Shown here in pieces: positions 16,800 to 23,698 of a stretch of DNA of 33,225 nt. The stretch lies in contig JANWVF010000012.1 in assembly GCA_025056965.1 (NCBI GenBank), forward strand, positions 1 through 33,225, read 5' to 3'. The stretch's first letter is position 1; each line of letters starts with the position of its first letter. The notes beneath the pieces are model-generated. The model was not told where the DNA came from. It was given only the letters and a program-made list of their open reading frames with translations, and did no database searches. The translations under genes and the position numbers were made by a program. Origin of the DNA: Thermoflexales bacterium. GTDB taxonomy: Bacteria > Chloroflexota > Anaerolineae > J036 > Brachytrichaceae.

Positions 16800-18089
16800 A
16801 TGAATGCCGAATTCATTATTCAAGGTGGCGCGCGCCTGCAGGGCGAGGTTGTCGCTTCCGGTAATAAAAACGCCGCATTGCCGCTCCTCGCGGCCAGCTT
16901 GCTCACCGACGAACCGCTGATCTTGCACAACGTGCCGCGCATTCGCGATGTGGAGATCATGGCGCAGCTGTTGCGAACGCTCGGCGTGTCGGTCGAGTGG
17001 ATCGCTCAGAATAGCCTGCGCCTGCACGCGGCTAAGGTCAGCGCGTGTGAGTTGAGCCGCGATCTATGCCGCGAGATTCGCGCCAGCATCTTGCTGGCCG
17101 GACCGATGCTCGGTCGCGTCGGCAGCATCATCCTGCCGCCGCCGGGTGGAGACGTGATCGGTCGCCGCCGGCTCGACACGCACTTTCTAGCTTTCGACGC
17201 CCTCGGCGCGCACATCCGCGTCAACGGCGACTTTCAAATCAGTACCGAAGGGCTGACCGGCGCGGACATCCTGCTCGACGAGGCCAGCGTCACGGCAACC
17301 GAGAACGCGATCATGGCCGCGGCGCTGGCGAAGGGTGTCACCGTGCTGCGCAACGCCGCCAGCGAGCCGCATGTTCAGGACCTGTGTCATTGTCTGAACC
17401 GCATGGGCGCGCACATCGAGAACATCGGCTCGAACACGCTGGTGATTCGCGGACGCGACCGTCTGGGCGGCGCAGAGTTCACGTTGGGCGCAGACAATAT
17501 TGAGGTCACCAGTTTCATCGTCATCGGCGCGCTGTGCGGTGGCGAAGCCGGCCTGTGGATTCGCAACGCCGACCCGCAGCATCTGGGCATGACGCGGCTG
17601 GTGTTGCGCCGGCTTGGGATTCGCTTTGAGGTGCACGGCCCAGATGTGTTCGTGCCCGGCCACCAACGCCTGGTGGTCGAACCGGAGTTCGACGGTTACA
17701 TGCCAAAGATTGATGACAATCCCTGGCCGGCCTTCCCGGCCGACGCCATCAGCTCGGCCATCGTCGCCGCTACGCAAGCCGAGGGGAGTGTGCTCTTCCA
17801 CGAGAAGATGTACGAGAGCCGCCTGTACTGGGTGGACAAGCTGATCAGCATGGGTGCGCGCATCGTGTTATGCGATCCGCATCGCTGCGTGGTGCAGGGG
17901 CCGAGCCGGCTACGCGGTGAGCGCGTGCAAAGCCCGGACATTCGCGCCGGCGTCGCCCTGGTCATCGCGGCATTGTGCGCCGAGGATGTGAGCGTAATCC
18001 AGAACGTGCAGCAGATTGACCGCGGCTACGAGCGCTTTGAGGAAAAGCTGCGTGCTATTGGGGCGCAGATCGAACGCCGATCGGTGTAG
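16800..18089 (+). CDS. murA: UDP-N-acetylglucosamine 1-carboxyvinyltransferase MurA (Asp-type active site)
   Basis: 429 residues with the EPSP synthase fold. The N-terminal substrate-binding Lys is in ASGNKNAALP, the closing loop in REIRASILLAGPMLGRVG, and the late Arg in SPDIRAGVALVIAAL. The enzyme transfers enolpyruvate from PEP to UDP-GlcNAc, the first committed step of peptidoglycan synthesis. The catalytic loop reads PGGDVIG: Asp118 stands where most MurA have Cys115. That substitution is known in MurA of Mycobacterium and Chlamydia and makes the enzyme insensitive to fosfomycin. The ATG at 16800 has no clear Shine-Dalgarno. The gene follows the pdh terminator and is convergent with the DUF1405 gene 10 nt downstream. 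Confidence 0.93.
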   Translation: MNAEFIIQGGARLQGEVVASGNKNAALPLLAASLLTDEPLILHNVPRIRDVEIMAQLLRTLGVSVEWIAQNSLRLHAAKVSACELSRDLCREIRASILLAGPMLGRVGSIILPPPGGDVIGRRRLDTHFLAFDALGAHIRVNGDFQISTEGLTGADILLDEASVTATENAIMAAALAKGVTVLRNAASEPHVQDLCHCLNRMGAHIENIGSNTLVIRGRDRLGGAEFTLGADNIEVTSFIVIGALCGGEAGLWIRNADPQHLGMTRLVLRRLGIRFEVHGPDVFVPGHQRLVVEPEFDGYMPKIDDNPWPAFPADAISSAIVAATQAEGSVLFHEKMYESRLYWVDKLISMGARIVLCDPHRCVVQGPSRLRGERVQSPDIRAGVALVIAALCAEDVSVIQNVQQIDRGYERFEEKLRAIGAQIERRSV

Positions 18090-18099
18090 GGCGCGCGCG

Positions 18100-18789
18100 T
18101 CATCGCCCCGGGGCGCGCGCGGGCGCGGGATGCTGGGTCGCCTTGTGCCGCCACATCAGCGCGCGGATTAGCAAGGCGCCATTGAGCAACCAGGTCATGA
18201 CGACGGCATTCCACAACATCGCCGGCACCAGCGCGACGGGGTCGCCGTTGATCCACGGCAGCGGGGGATAGTAGCCGTAGCCGCCCAGCCGGCCGACCGC
18301 GATGGGCGCATAGTCCACAACGTCGCTGAGGATGAACCAGCCGAACGCGATTAGCGTGTCGCGCGCGCCGGGCCGCACATACTGCAACAGCAGCAATCCC
18401 ATGATCGTCAGCCCGAGGTGCGTGACAAACATCACCGGCCCGCTGAACAGGCCGCTCAGCTCGACCTCGCCGGTGTATAGCCAGTACAGCGCCCAGAACG
18501 ACATCGTCCACACGCCATACTTGATGCAGAACACCGCTGCGAGCTGGTTGATCAGATTGCTCGTCCGGTTCAAATGCATCAGGACGAGCGCGATGCCGAA
18601 CATCAGGGCGGCCAACGGACAATCCGGGATGAACGGATAGGCCCACCATGGCGCGTTCACCTCGCCGAAGAAGGCGCCATACCAGCCCAGCGTGCCGAAG
18701 ACGAACGCGAAGACGCACGCCCCGAACGCCAACCAGGCCGTTGCCGGCGTGCGGATCACCCAGTCACTCAACCCGCGAATCCATCGCAT
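18100..18789 (-). CDS. DUF1405 family integral membrane protein (YpjA-like)
   Basis: 229 residues with about five to six hydrophobic helices. The pattern WWAYPFIPDCPLAALMF, then a KYGVWTMSFWALYWLYTGE-like segment and WFILSDVVDY, matches my memory of the DUF1405 / Bacillus YpjA family, whose function is unknown. The C-terminus is short, basic and Ala/Pro-rich. GAGGT lies about 5-8 nt upstream of the ATG at 18789, and a TACACT box is at 18808-18813 on the same strand. It is convergent with murA and divergent from the epimerase-like gene. Confidence 0.75.
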   Translation of the reverse strand: MRWIRGLSDWVIRTPATAWLAFGACVFAFVFGTLGWYGAFFGEVNAPWWAYPFIPDCPLAALMFGIALVLMHLNRTSNLINQLAAVFCIKYGVWTMSFWALYWLYTGEVELSGLFSGPVMFVTHLGLTIMGLLLLQYVRPGARDTLIAFGWFILSDVVDYAPIAVGRLGGYGYYPPLPWINGDPVALVPAMLWNAVVMTWLLNGALLIRALMWRHKATQHPAPARAPGR

Positions 18790-18946
18790 CGGTCTACCTC
18801 GTAGCCGGAAGTGTAGCGCAGGGCGCCTTTCTCTTCGCTCCGACGAAGGCGCGGCTCATCGTCCTTCGCGCTGTAAGCGCGACCGGCACGCGCCCGGACG
18901 CATGCTACATTCTAAGGGGAAGAACAGGAGAAAGAAGCAACGCGCG

Positions 18947-19834
18947 ATGCGATTCGGAATGAGCGGGTGCTTTTTGCCCGCCGACATGCGTGACCTGACG
19001 CCAGAGCTATGCCGCCGAGTGCGCGCGCTCGGCTTCAGCGGCATTTTCACGCGCTTCGCAGCCAACGATCCGCGCGAGACGTCGCGCGACCTCGCGCGGC
19101 GCGTGCGCGACATCCTGGCCGGGGAGGGCGTGCGCATGTACCAGGCGACTGGTTACTGGCAAAACATGATCACGCCGGACGAGAGCGCCCGGCGCGAGTC
19201 GGCGCGCGTGATCCAGGCAGCGCTGCGACTGGCCGGCTGGATGGGTGCGCGCGCCATAGACACCGGCCCCGGCTCGATGCACCCTGACAGCAGCGGCGTT
19301 CATGCTGCCTCATGGTGGCCGCATCCCTATAACTGGAGCGCCGAGGCGCGCCGCCAATTGGTGAAGACGCTAAGGGAGTGCGCGCCGGCCGCCCAAGATG
19401 CCGGCGTCTTCCTTTGCCTGGAGGGTGCGCAAACGGTGACGCTGGAGAATGCTCGCGTGATGCGTGAGGTGCTGGACGAAGTCGGCTCGCCCTGGGTGCG
19501 CTGCGACTACGACTCGGCCAACTGGCTGACGTTGAAGACGGTGTACGACTCGACGGCGGCCATCGAAGCCGATTTCGACACCTTAGGCGACTATGTTGTC
19601 AGTTGTCATGCCAAAGACGCCTGGCCGGTGAACCATCTCAACGTGCGGGTGGATCAAGGCTGTCCTGGGCGTGGGCTGGTGGATTTCCGGACGCTCTTCC
19701 GGCGCATGGAGGCGCTTTCGCCGGACTATCCGGTGATCGCCGAGGGCAACACGACCGAGGAGCTGCCGCAGGTCAGCGCGCTCTTCCACCGCATCGCCGA
19801 CGAGTTGGGCATTCGCGTGCTGGATGATCCGTAA
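18947..19834 (+). CDS. Sugar phosphate isomerase/epimerase-like TIM-barrel protein
   Basis: 295 residues from the ATG at 18947 (MRFGMSGCF); the open frame further upstream runs over the divergent promoter region and is not used. It belongs to the xylose isomerase-like / AP endonuclease 2 superfamily. The metal-ligand positions typical of the barrel are visible: CLEGAQ (Glu), RCDYDSAN (Asp), VVSCHAKD (His) and VIAEGNT (Glu) near the C-terminus. Such proteins isomerise or epimerise sugars or inositols, but the substrate cannot be read from sequence. AGGAG lies 16 nt upstream, farther than optimal; a TACATT box is at 18906-18911. Confidence 0.75.
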   Translation: MRFGMSGCFLPADMRDLTPELCRRVRALGFSGIFTRFAANDPRETSRDLARRVRDILAGEGVRMYQATGYWQNMITPDESARRESARVIQAALRLAGWMGARAIDTGPGSMHPDSSGVHAASWWPHPYNWSAEARRQLVKTLRECAPAAQDAGVFLCLEGAQTVTLENARVMREVLDEVGSPWVRCDYDSANWLTLKTVYDSTAAIEADFDTLGDYVVSCHAKDAWPVNHLNVRVDQGCPGRGLVDFRTLFRRMEALSPDYPVIAEGNTTEELPQVSALFHRIADELGIRVLDDP

Positions 19835-19846
19835 TAACGGGCGCGA

Positions 19847-19852
19847 TAGAAT
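19847..19852 (+). promoter_or_regulatory. -10 box TAGAAT, leaderless-type start
   Basis: TAGAAT ends 6 nt before the ATG at 19859, between the epimerase-like stop and the threonine aldolase start. It would produce a leaderless threonine aldolase mRNA independent of the upstream gene. Confidence 0.5.
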
Positions 19853-19858
19853 CCGCGC

Positions 19859-20947
19859 ATGGCACTGAACGGGTGCATTGACCTTCGCTCCGACACGCTG
19901 ACCGTGCCTACGCCGGCGATGCGCGAAGCGATGGCGACTGCCGAGGTGGGCGATGATGTGTTCGGCGAAGACCCCACCGTGAACAGGCTACAAGAGATGG
20001 CCGCCGAGAAACTCGGCCACGAGGCCGCGCTGCTGGTCTGTAGCGGCACCATGGGCAACTTGACTGCGTTGCTGGCACACTGCGAACGCGGTGACGCGGC
20101 GATCGTCGGCGATCGGTCACACGTTTACACCCACGAGGCCGGTGGCCTCGCCGTCGTCGGCGGCATCCTGCCCCACGTCGTGCCTAACCAGGCGGATGGC
20201 TCGCTGCGGCTCGAAGACATCGAGGCGGCCATCCGGCCGGACAACGCGCACTTCGCAACGACGCGCGTGATCGCGTTGGAGAACACCCACAACCGCATGG
20301 GCGGCGCGTATCTCACGCCGGAATATACGCAGCGGGTGGCCGACTTGGCTCGTGCGCACGGCTTAAAGCTGCACATTGACGGTGCGCGCATCTTCAATGC
20401 TGCGGTCGCGCAAAACGTGGACGTGAAAGCACTGGCGCAGTGCGCCGATAGCGTCACCTTCTGTTTGAGCAAAGGGCTCAGCGGGCCGGCGGGCAGCGTG
20501 CTGTGCGGCTCCAGGGCGTTCATCCGCATCGCGCATAAGCGGCGCAAAGTGCTCGGCGGCGCCATGCGCCAAGCCGGGGTGATTGCCGCAGCCGGCATCG
20601 TGGCGCTCGAACAGATGATCGAACGGCTGCGTGAGGATCACGCCAACGCACGGGCATTGGCCGAGCGCATCGCTCAGATCGAGGGCTTGCACGTCGCCCT
20701 AGACGCGGTGAAGACCAACATGGTGTATTTTGATCTCGATCCGGACTTGCCCTTCGATGCTGCTGAGCTGTGCCGGCGCGCCGCCGCCGAGCGCGTGAAG
20801 ATGTTGCCGACCGGCCCGCGCCGCGTCCGCGCCGTGACGCACTGCTACGTGTCGCGCCAAGAGATCATCGAGGCAGCTCAGGTGATCGCACACCTCGTGC
20901 GGCACGGAGAGGCACAAGTGGCAAACGGCAAATTGCAAGCCTACTGA
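19859..20947 (+). CDS. ltaE: Low-specificity L-threonine aldolase
   Basis: 362 residues of the fold-type I PLP-dependent beta-eliminating lyase family. Key parts are DLRSDTLTVPTPAM at the start, GDDVFGEDPTVNRLQ, SGTMGNLTALLAH, His88 stacking on the cofactor in DRSHVYTHEAGG, Asp174 in LHIDGARIFNA and the Schiff-base Lys205 in FCLSKGLSGPAGSVL. The enzyme splits L-threonine or L-allo-threonine to glycine and acetaldehyde and can also act on other beta-hydroxy amino acids. It is followed 22 nt later by the PIG-L deacetylase, and these two may be co-transcribed. The start is supported by the -10 box 6 nt upstream. Confidence 0.92.
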   Translation: MALNGCIDLRSDTLTVPTPAMREAMATAEVGDDVFGEDPTVNRLQEMAAEKLGHEAALLVCSGTMGNLTALLAHCERGDAAIVGDRSHVYTHEAGGLAVVGGILPHVVPNQADGSLRLEDIEAAIRPDNAHFATTRVIALENTHNRMGGAYLTPEYTQRVADLARAHGLKLHIDGARIFNAAVAQNVDVKALAQCADSVTFCLSKGLSGPAGSVLCGSRAFIRIAHKRRKVLGGAMRQAGVIAAAGIVALEQMIERLREDHANARALAERIAQIEGLHVALDAVKTNMVYFDLDPDLPFDAAELCRRAAAERVKMLPTGPRRVRAVTHCYVSRQEIIEAAQVIAHLVRHGEAQVANGKLQAY

Positions 20948-20969
20948 TGTCCCGACGCGCCCGCCGACT

Positions 20970-21830
20970 ATGGCTACGCTGCTCGTGATCCTTGCTCACC
21001 CCGACGATGAGTCATTCGGCCCAGGCGGCACGCTGGCCAAATATGCTTATCACGGCACCGCCGTTCACTATCTGTGTGGCACGCGCGGCGAGTCGGGCAC
21101 GGTGGATGTACGACACCTCAACGGTTATGCCGATGTTGCCGAATTGCGGACGGCCGAGCTGATGTGCGCGGCAAAAACGCTGCGCTTGGCCGGGGTGCAC
21201 TTCCTCGGCTATCGCGATAGCGGCATGGCCGGCGCAGTCGGCAACGGCGCGCCGGGAACACTCCATGCTGCGCCTTTGGACGAGGTAGCCGAGCGCATCG
21301 CCGGTTTCATCGAACAGTTGCAGCCCGACGCGATCATCACGCACGATCAGTACGGCGGCTACGGCCATCCCGACCACATCAAGCTCCATCAGGCTACTCT
21401 GCGCGCCTACGAGCTGCGATACGGCATCACGTGGAAGTTAGAACCCAACGGGCTCTGGTCGGTGCTCGGTCAGAATGCACCTGCCCCTCGGCTGTATTTC
21501 ACGGTCATTCCCAAGCGCCTGCTCAAGTTGGCCGTGCGCATCATGCCGCTGTTTCGTCTAGATCCGCGCCGGTTCGGCCGCAACCAGGATATTGACCTAG
21601 TGCAGATCGCTTCGTGGGACGTGCCGATCACCACGCGCATAGATACGCGGCGTTACGCGCGGATCAAGCAGGCGGCTTCGGATTGCCACGCCAGCCAGCA
21701 ATTGCCGACCGCGCGCAACCGGCTTGTCCGCTTCCTCTTCCGCCGTAACCAGGGCTTCGAGTATTTCGCGCGCGCTTATCCACCTTATCGGCGCGGCGAA
21801 AAGCTGGAAACCGGCCTGTTCGGCGATTAG
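20970..21830 (+). CDS. PIG-L (LmbE-like) family zinc deacetylase
   Basis: 286 residues. The zinc-binding AHPDDES motif is at residues 9-15 and the second ligand motif is GHPDHIKLH; ITHDQYGGYGHPDH is typical. Family members remove N-acetyl groups from GlcNAc-containing substrates, including MshB and BshB in mycothiol and bacillithiol synthesis, and various surface or antibiotic sugars. No thiol biosynthesis partner gene is adjacent, so the substrate remains open. It lies 22 nt after threonine aldolase and 63 nt before the HAD phosphatase on the same strand. No strong Shine-Dalgarno is visible. Confidence 0.87.
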   Translation: MATLLVILAHPDDESFGPGGTLAKYAYHGTAVHYLCGTRGESGTVDVRHLNGYADVAELRTAELMCAAKTLRLAGVHFLGYRDSGMAGAVGNGAPGTLHAAPLDEVAERIAGFIEQLQPDAIITHDQYGGYGHPDHIKLHQATLRAYELRYGITWKLEPNGLWSVLGQNAPAPRLYFTVIPKRLLKLAVRIMPLFRLDPRRFGRNQDIDLVQIASWDVPITTRIDTRRYARIKQAASDCHASQQLPTARNRLVRFLFRRNQGFEYFARAYPPYRRGEKLETGLFGD

Positions 21831-21893
21831 GATTCTGAAGATCGGGGGACAAGAGAGGATAGGGACGGCTGAACAAGCTCTTGTGAGTTGGCT

Positions 21894-22541
21894 ATGCGCA
21901 TCGTTTTCTTCGACATGGACAAGACGCTGCTGGATGCGAGCAGCGGGACGCTGTACGTCAAGTACCTGTGGCGGCGGAACATGATCTCCACGCGAGAGTT
22001 GATCGGCGTGATGATGATCAGCATGCAGTACTCGCTCAACATGCTCAACTTTCCGAAGGCGATGGCGAGCCTAAGCCGGCGCATCCGCGGCGGCGACGCC
22101 GTGGCGACGAAGCAGCTATGCGACCGGTGGGTGGAGGAAGACGTGCTGCCGCATATCGCGCCGAAGGCCCTGGCTCGGCTGAGAGACCACGAACGGCAGG
22201 GCGACTATGTTGTGTTGCTCTCAGCTTCGACCCAGTTCGCCGTTGAGCCGGTCGCGCGCCATCTGCGCATCCCCTATCGCTGCACCGAGCTGGAGATCGT
22301 CAACGGCAGGTTCACCGGCGGCATCATCGGCGAGCCCTGCTATGGCGAGGGCAAGCGCATTTGGGGCGAACGCATCGCTGCCGAGCGCGGCGTCTCGCTG
22401 AGCGAATGCACGTTCTACACCGACTCGTATTCCGACCGTGCGCTGCTGGACGTAGTCGGGCGTCCGGTTGTGGTCAACCCCGACCGCATGCTGAGGCGTT
22501 ATGCCCTGCGGCGCGGCTGGCCGATCGAGTATTTCTACTAA
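21894..22541 (+). CDS. HAD-IB family phosphatase (SerB/CicA-like)
   Basis: 215 residues from the ATG at 21894 (MRIVFFDMDKTLL); a TTG two codons earlier is less likely. Motif I has nucleophile Asp7 and Asp9, motif II the Ser in LLSASTQFAV, motif III the Lys in GEGKRIWGERI, and motif IV YTDSYSDRALLDVVG. The helical cap is inserted after motif I. The arrangement VVNPDRMLRRYALRRGWPI at the C-terminus is typical of the HAD-IB hydrolases that include CicA and lysophospholipid or phosphoserine phosphatases. The exact substrate is not deducible. It ends convergently with the methyltransferase, 36 nt away. Confidence 0.85.
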   Translation: MRIVFFDMDKTLLDASSGTLYVKYLWRRNMISTRELIGVMMISMQYSLNMLNFPKAMASLSRRIRGGDAVATKQLCDRWVEEDVLPHIAPKALARLRDHERQGDYVVLLSASTQFAVEPVARHLRIPYRCTELEIVNGRFTGGIIGEPCYGEGKRIWGERIAAERGVSLSECTFYTDSYSDRALLDVVGRPVVVNPDRMLRRYALRRGWPIEYFY

Positions 22542-22577
22542 GCGTTTGATAGCAAGCCCGGGTCATTCGCGCGCTGC

Positions 22578-23312
22578 TCACACGCGCTCGGCGACAAGGA
22601 AGTGCGATAACCCGAATGCCCGCAGCGGGGTGCGCTCTAGCGCGTGCATGAGCCGACGTAGCAACCGTCCGGCTGCTCCCCGCTGCGCGATGAGGTTGTC
22701 GAAGCCGGGGTAAATCTGCGTGTGGGTGATGATGCGGGCAGGTAATCCATTGAACAACGCGCGCACCTGCGCAGCGGTGTAGGCGCGCACATGGGGAGCC
22801 AGCCGATTGCGCAGCGCATCCGGCAACCAATTCACCCCGAAGGCGTTGCCGAATACGTATTGCCCGCCGCGGTAGATGCCGTGGGTCTCGAATGGGTAGA
22901 GCCGATTCGGCACGAAGATTACGGCGCGTCCCCCCGGGCGCAGCACACGGATCATCTCGGCACAGGCAGCGCGGTCATCGCGCACATGCTCGAGGACTTC
23001 GTGGCTGAGCACGACGTCGAACGCCGCGCTGTCGAACGGCAGCGCCTCGCACGCTGCGACCAGCAGTTCGGAAACGCCACGCCGAGCCCCTTCCCGCACG
23101 TGGCCGATCTCAATATCCAGCCCGACGACGTGCGGGGTGAAGCGGCGAATTGCTGCGACGTATGCGCCGATGCCGCAGCCATCCACGAGCACACGTGCGC
23201 CTTGCAGCGGCGCAGCCGCGCTGATCATAGATAAGCGTCGCTCTTGGCCTGCCCGCCAGACCAGGGAGGGCACGCCGCGCTCGGCGCGTTTGTCAACGAC
23301 CTCGGCATTCAT
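22578..23312 (-). CDS. Class I SAM-dependent methyltransferase
   Basis: 244 residues from the ATG at 23312 (MNAEVVDKRAERG). The SAM-binding motif I is VLVDGCGIGAYVAAI, the acidic residue after beta2 is in VGLDIE, and the Methyltransf_11-like part reads VLSHEVLEHVRDD followed by IRVLRPGGRAVIFVPN. The C-terminal segment with THTQIYPGFDNL is reminiscent of methyltransferases of polysaccharide or lipid biosynthesis, but the acceptor is unknown. TACAAT (23327-23332, minus strand) lies 14 nt upstream. The gene is divergent from gltB across a 386-nt intergenic region. Confidence 0.85.
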   Translation of the reverse strand: MNAEVVDKRAERGVPSLVWRAGQERRLSMISAAAPLQGARVLVDGCGIGAYVAAIRRFTPHVVGLDIEIGHVREGARRGVSELLVAACEALPFDSAAFDVVLSHEVLEHVRDDRAACAEMIRVLRPGGRAVIFVPNRLYPFETHGIYRGGQYVFGNAFGVNWLPDALRNRLAPHVRAYTAAQVRALFNGLPARIITHTQIYPGFDNLIAQRGAAGRLLRRLMHALERTPLRAFGLSHFLVAERV

Positions 23313-23422
23313 GAGATTTGCGCGCGATTGTAAACATGCGCCGGCTTCATATGCCGCTGTGACGCGCCGATTCTTCGACGGAGGGGTGCCACAGGGGACA
23401 TAAAACCCAGAAAGAAAATCTC

Positions 23423-23450
23423 TTGACAATGCCGGTTTATCGCGTATGCT
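23423..23450 (+). promoter_or_regulatory. Promoter of gltB
   Basis: A perfect TTGACA (23423-23428), a 16-nt spacer and TATGCT (23445-23450). Transcription would start near 23456-23457, leaving a leader of about 240 nt before the gltB ATG. This is the best -35/-10 pair in the window. Confidence 0.75.
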
Positions 23451-23468
23451 TTTGAAAGGTCTTAGTGT

Positions 23469-23516
23469 ATGAACGCCACGAAGCGATTCATCGAGACCGT
23501 CACTCGTGGGAAGTGA
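23469..23516 (+). CDS. Possible 15-residue leader peptide in gltB leader
   Basis: ATG at 23469 opens the short frame MNATKRFIETVTRGK and stops at 23514-23516. It begins about 12 nt after the predicted transcription start, with AAAGG 9 nt upstream. Its codons cover the first hairpin and the left arm of the second, so ribosome position would influence which stem forms. It is not enriched in Glu or Gln codons, so it is not a classical amino-acid attenuator peptide. It may be chance. Confidence 0.25.
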   Translation: MNATKRFIETVTRGK

Positions 23517-23643
23517 GTGATGGTTACTTCGCACATGCGCGACTCGTGTGCGTCACTTGTGGTTCGGCTCACCGATATGTGAGCGAACCGTTAGCCCTAT
23601 TAGATCCAACGTAAGCGTGTCAACGCCTGACACGAGCACAGGG

Positions 23644-23669
23644 GAGCGGCGCAAAAGTCGCTCTTTTTT
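23644..23669 (+). terminator. Intrinsic terminator inside the gltB leader
   Basis: GAGCGGC (23644-23650) pairs with GTCGCTC (23657-23663) around GCAAAA, followed by six T residues (23664-23669). It lies only 29 nt before the gltB ATG and downstream of the gltB promoter, so it should act as a conditional (attenuation) terminator. No other plus-strand gene upstream needs it. Confidence 0.8.
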
Positions 23670-23698
23670 GTTATCGCGAAGTAGAGGAAAGGACGTAC

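Larger units (their letters stand above)
23456..23698 (+). promoter_or_regulatory. Structured gltB leader, candidate attenuator or riboswitch
   Basis: The leader contains several hairpins in series: 23458-23498 (GGTCT/AGACC enclosing ATGAA/TTCAT); 23496-23524 (10-bp stem, 9-nt loop GTGGGAAGT, one G-U pair); 23530-23552 (6 bp); 23561-23589 (11 bp with one bulge); 23616-23634 (perfect 7 bp). These are followed by an intrinsic terminator and then a good Shine-Dalgarno. The first two stems share bases 23496-23498 and compete. The 3' arm of the fourth stem (GAGCGA, 23581-23586) can instead pair with the terminator 3' arm (TCGCTC, 23658-23663), a ready antiterminator. I see no T-box sequence and no good match to the cyanobacterial glutamine riboswitch. 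Confidence 0.6.

Noticed and set aside
18091-18120. GCGCGCGC repeats between murA and the DUF1405 gene as a terminator
   Set aside because: They are simple self-complementary GC runs without a U tract and the second is inside the DUF1405 coding end, so no specific function can be supported.
23478-23530. Glutamine riboswitch in the gltB leader
   Set aside because: A loose likeness (GATTCATC, GGGAAGTGA) was noted, but the conserved core spacing and the closing element are absent; a T-box core was also not found.
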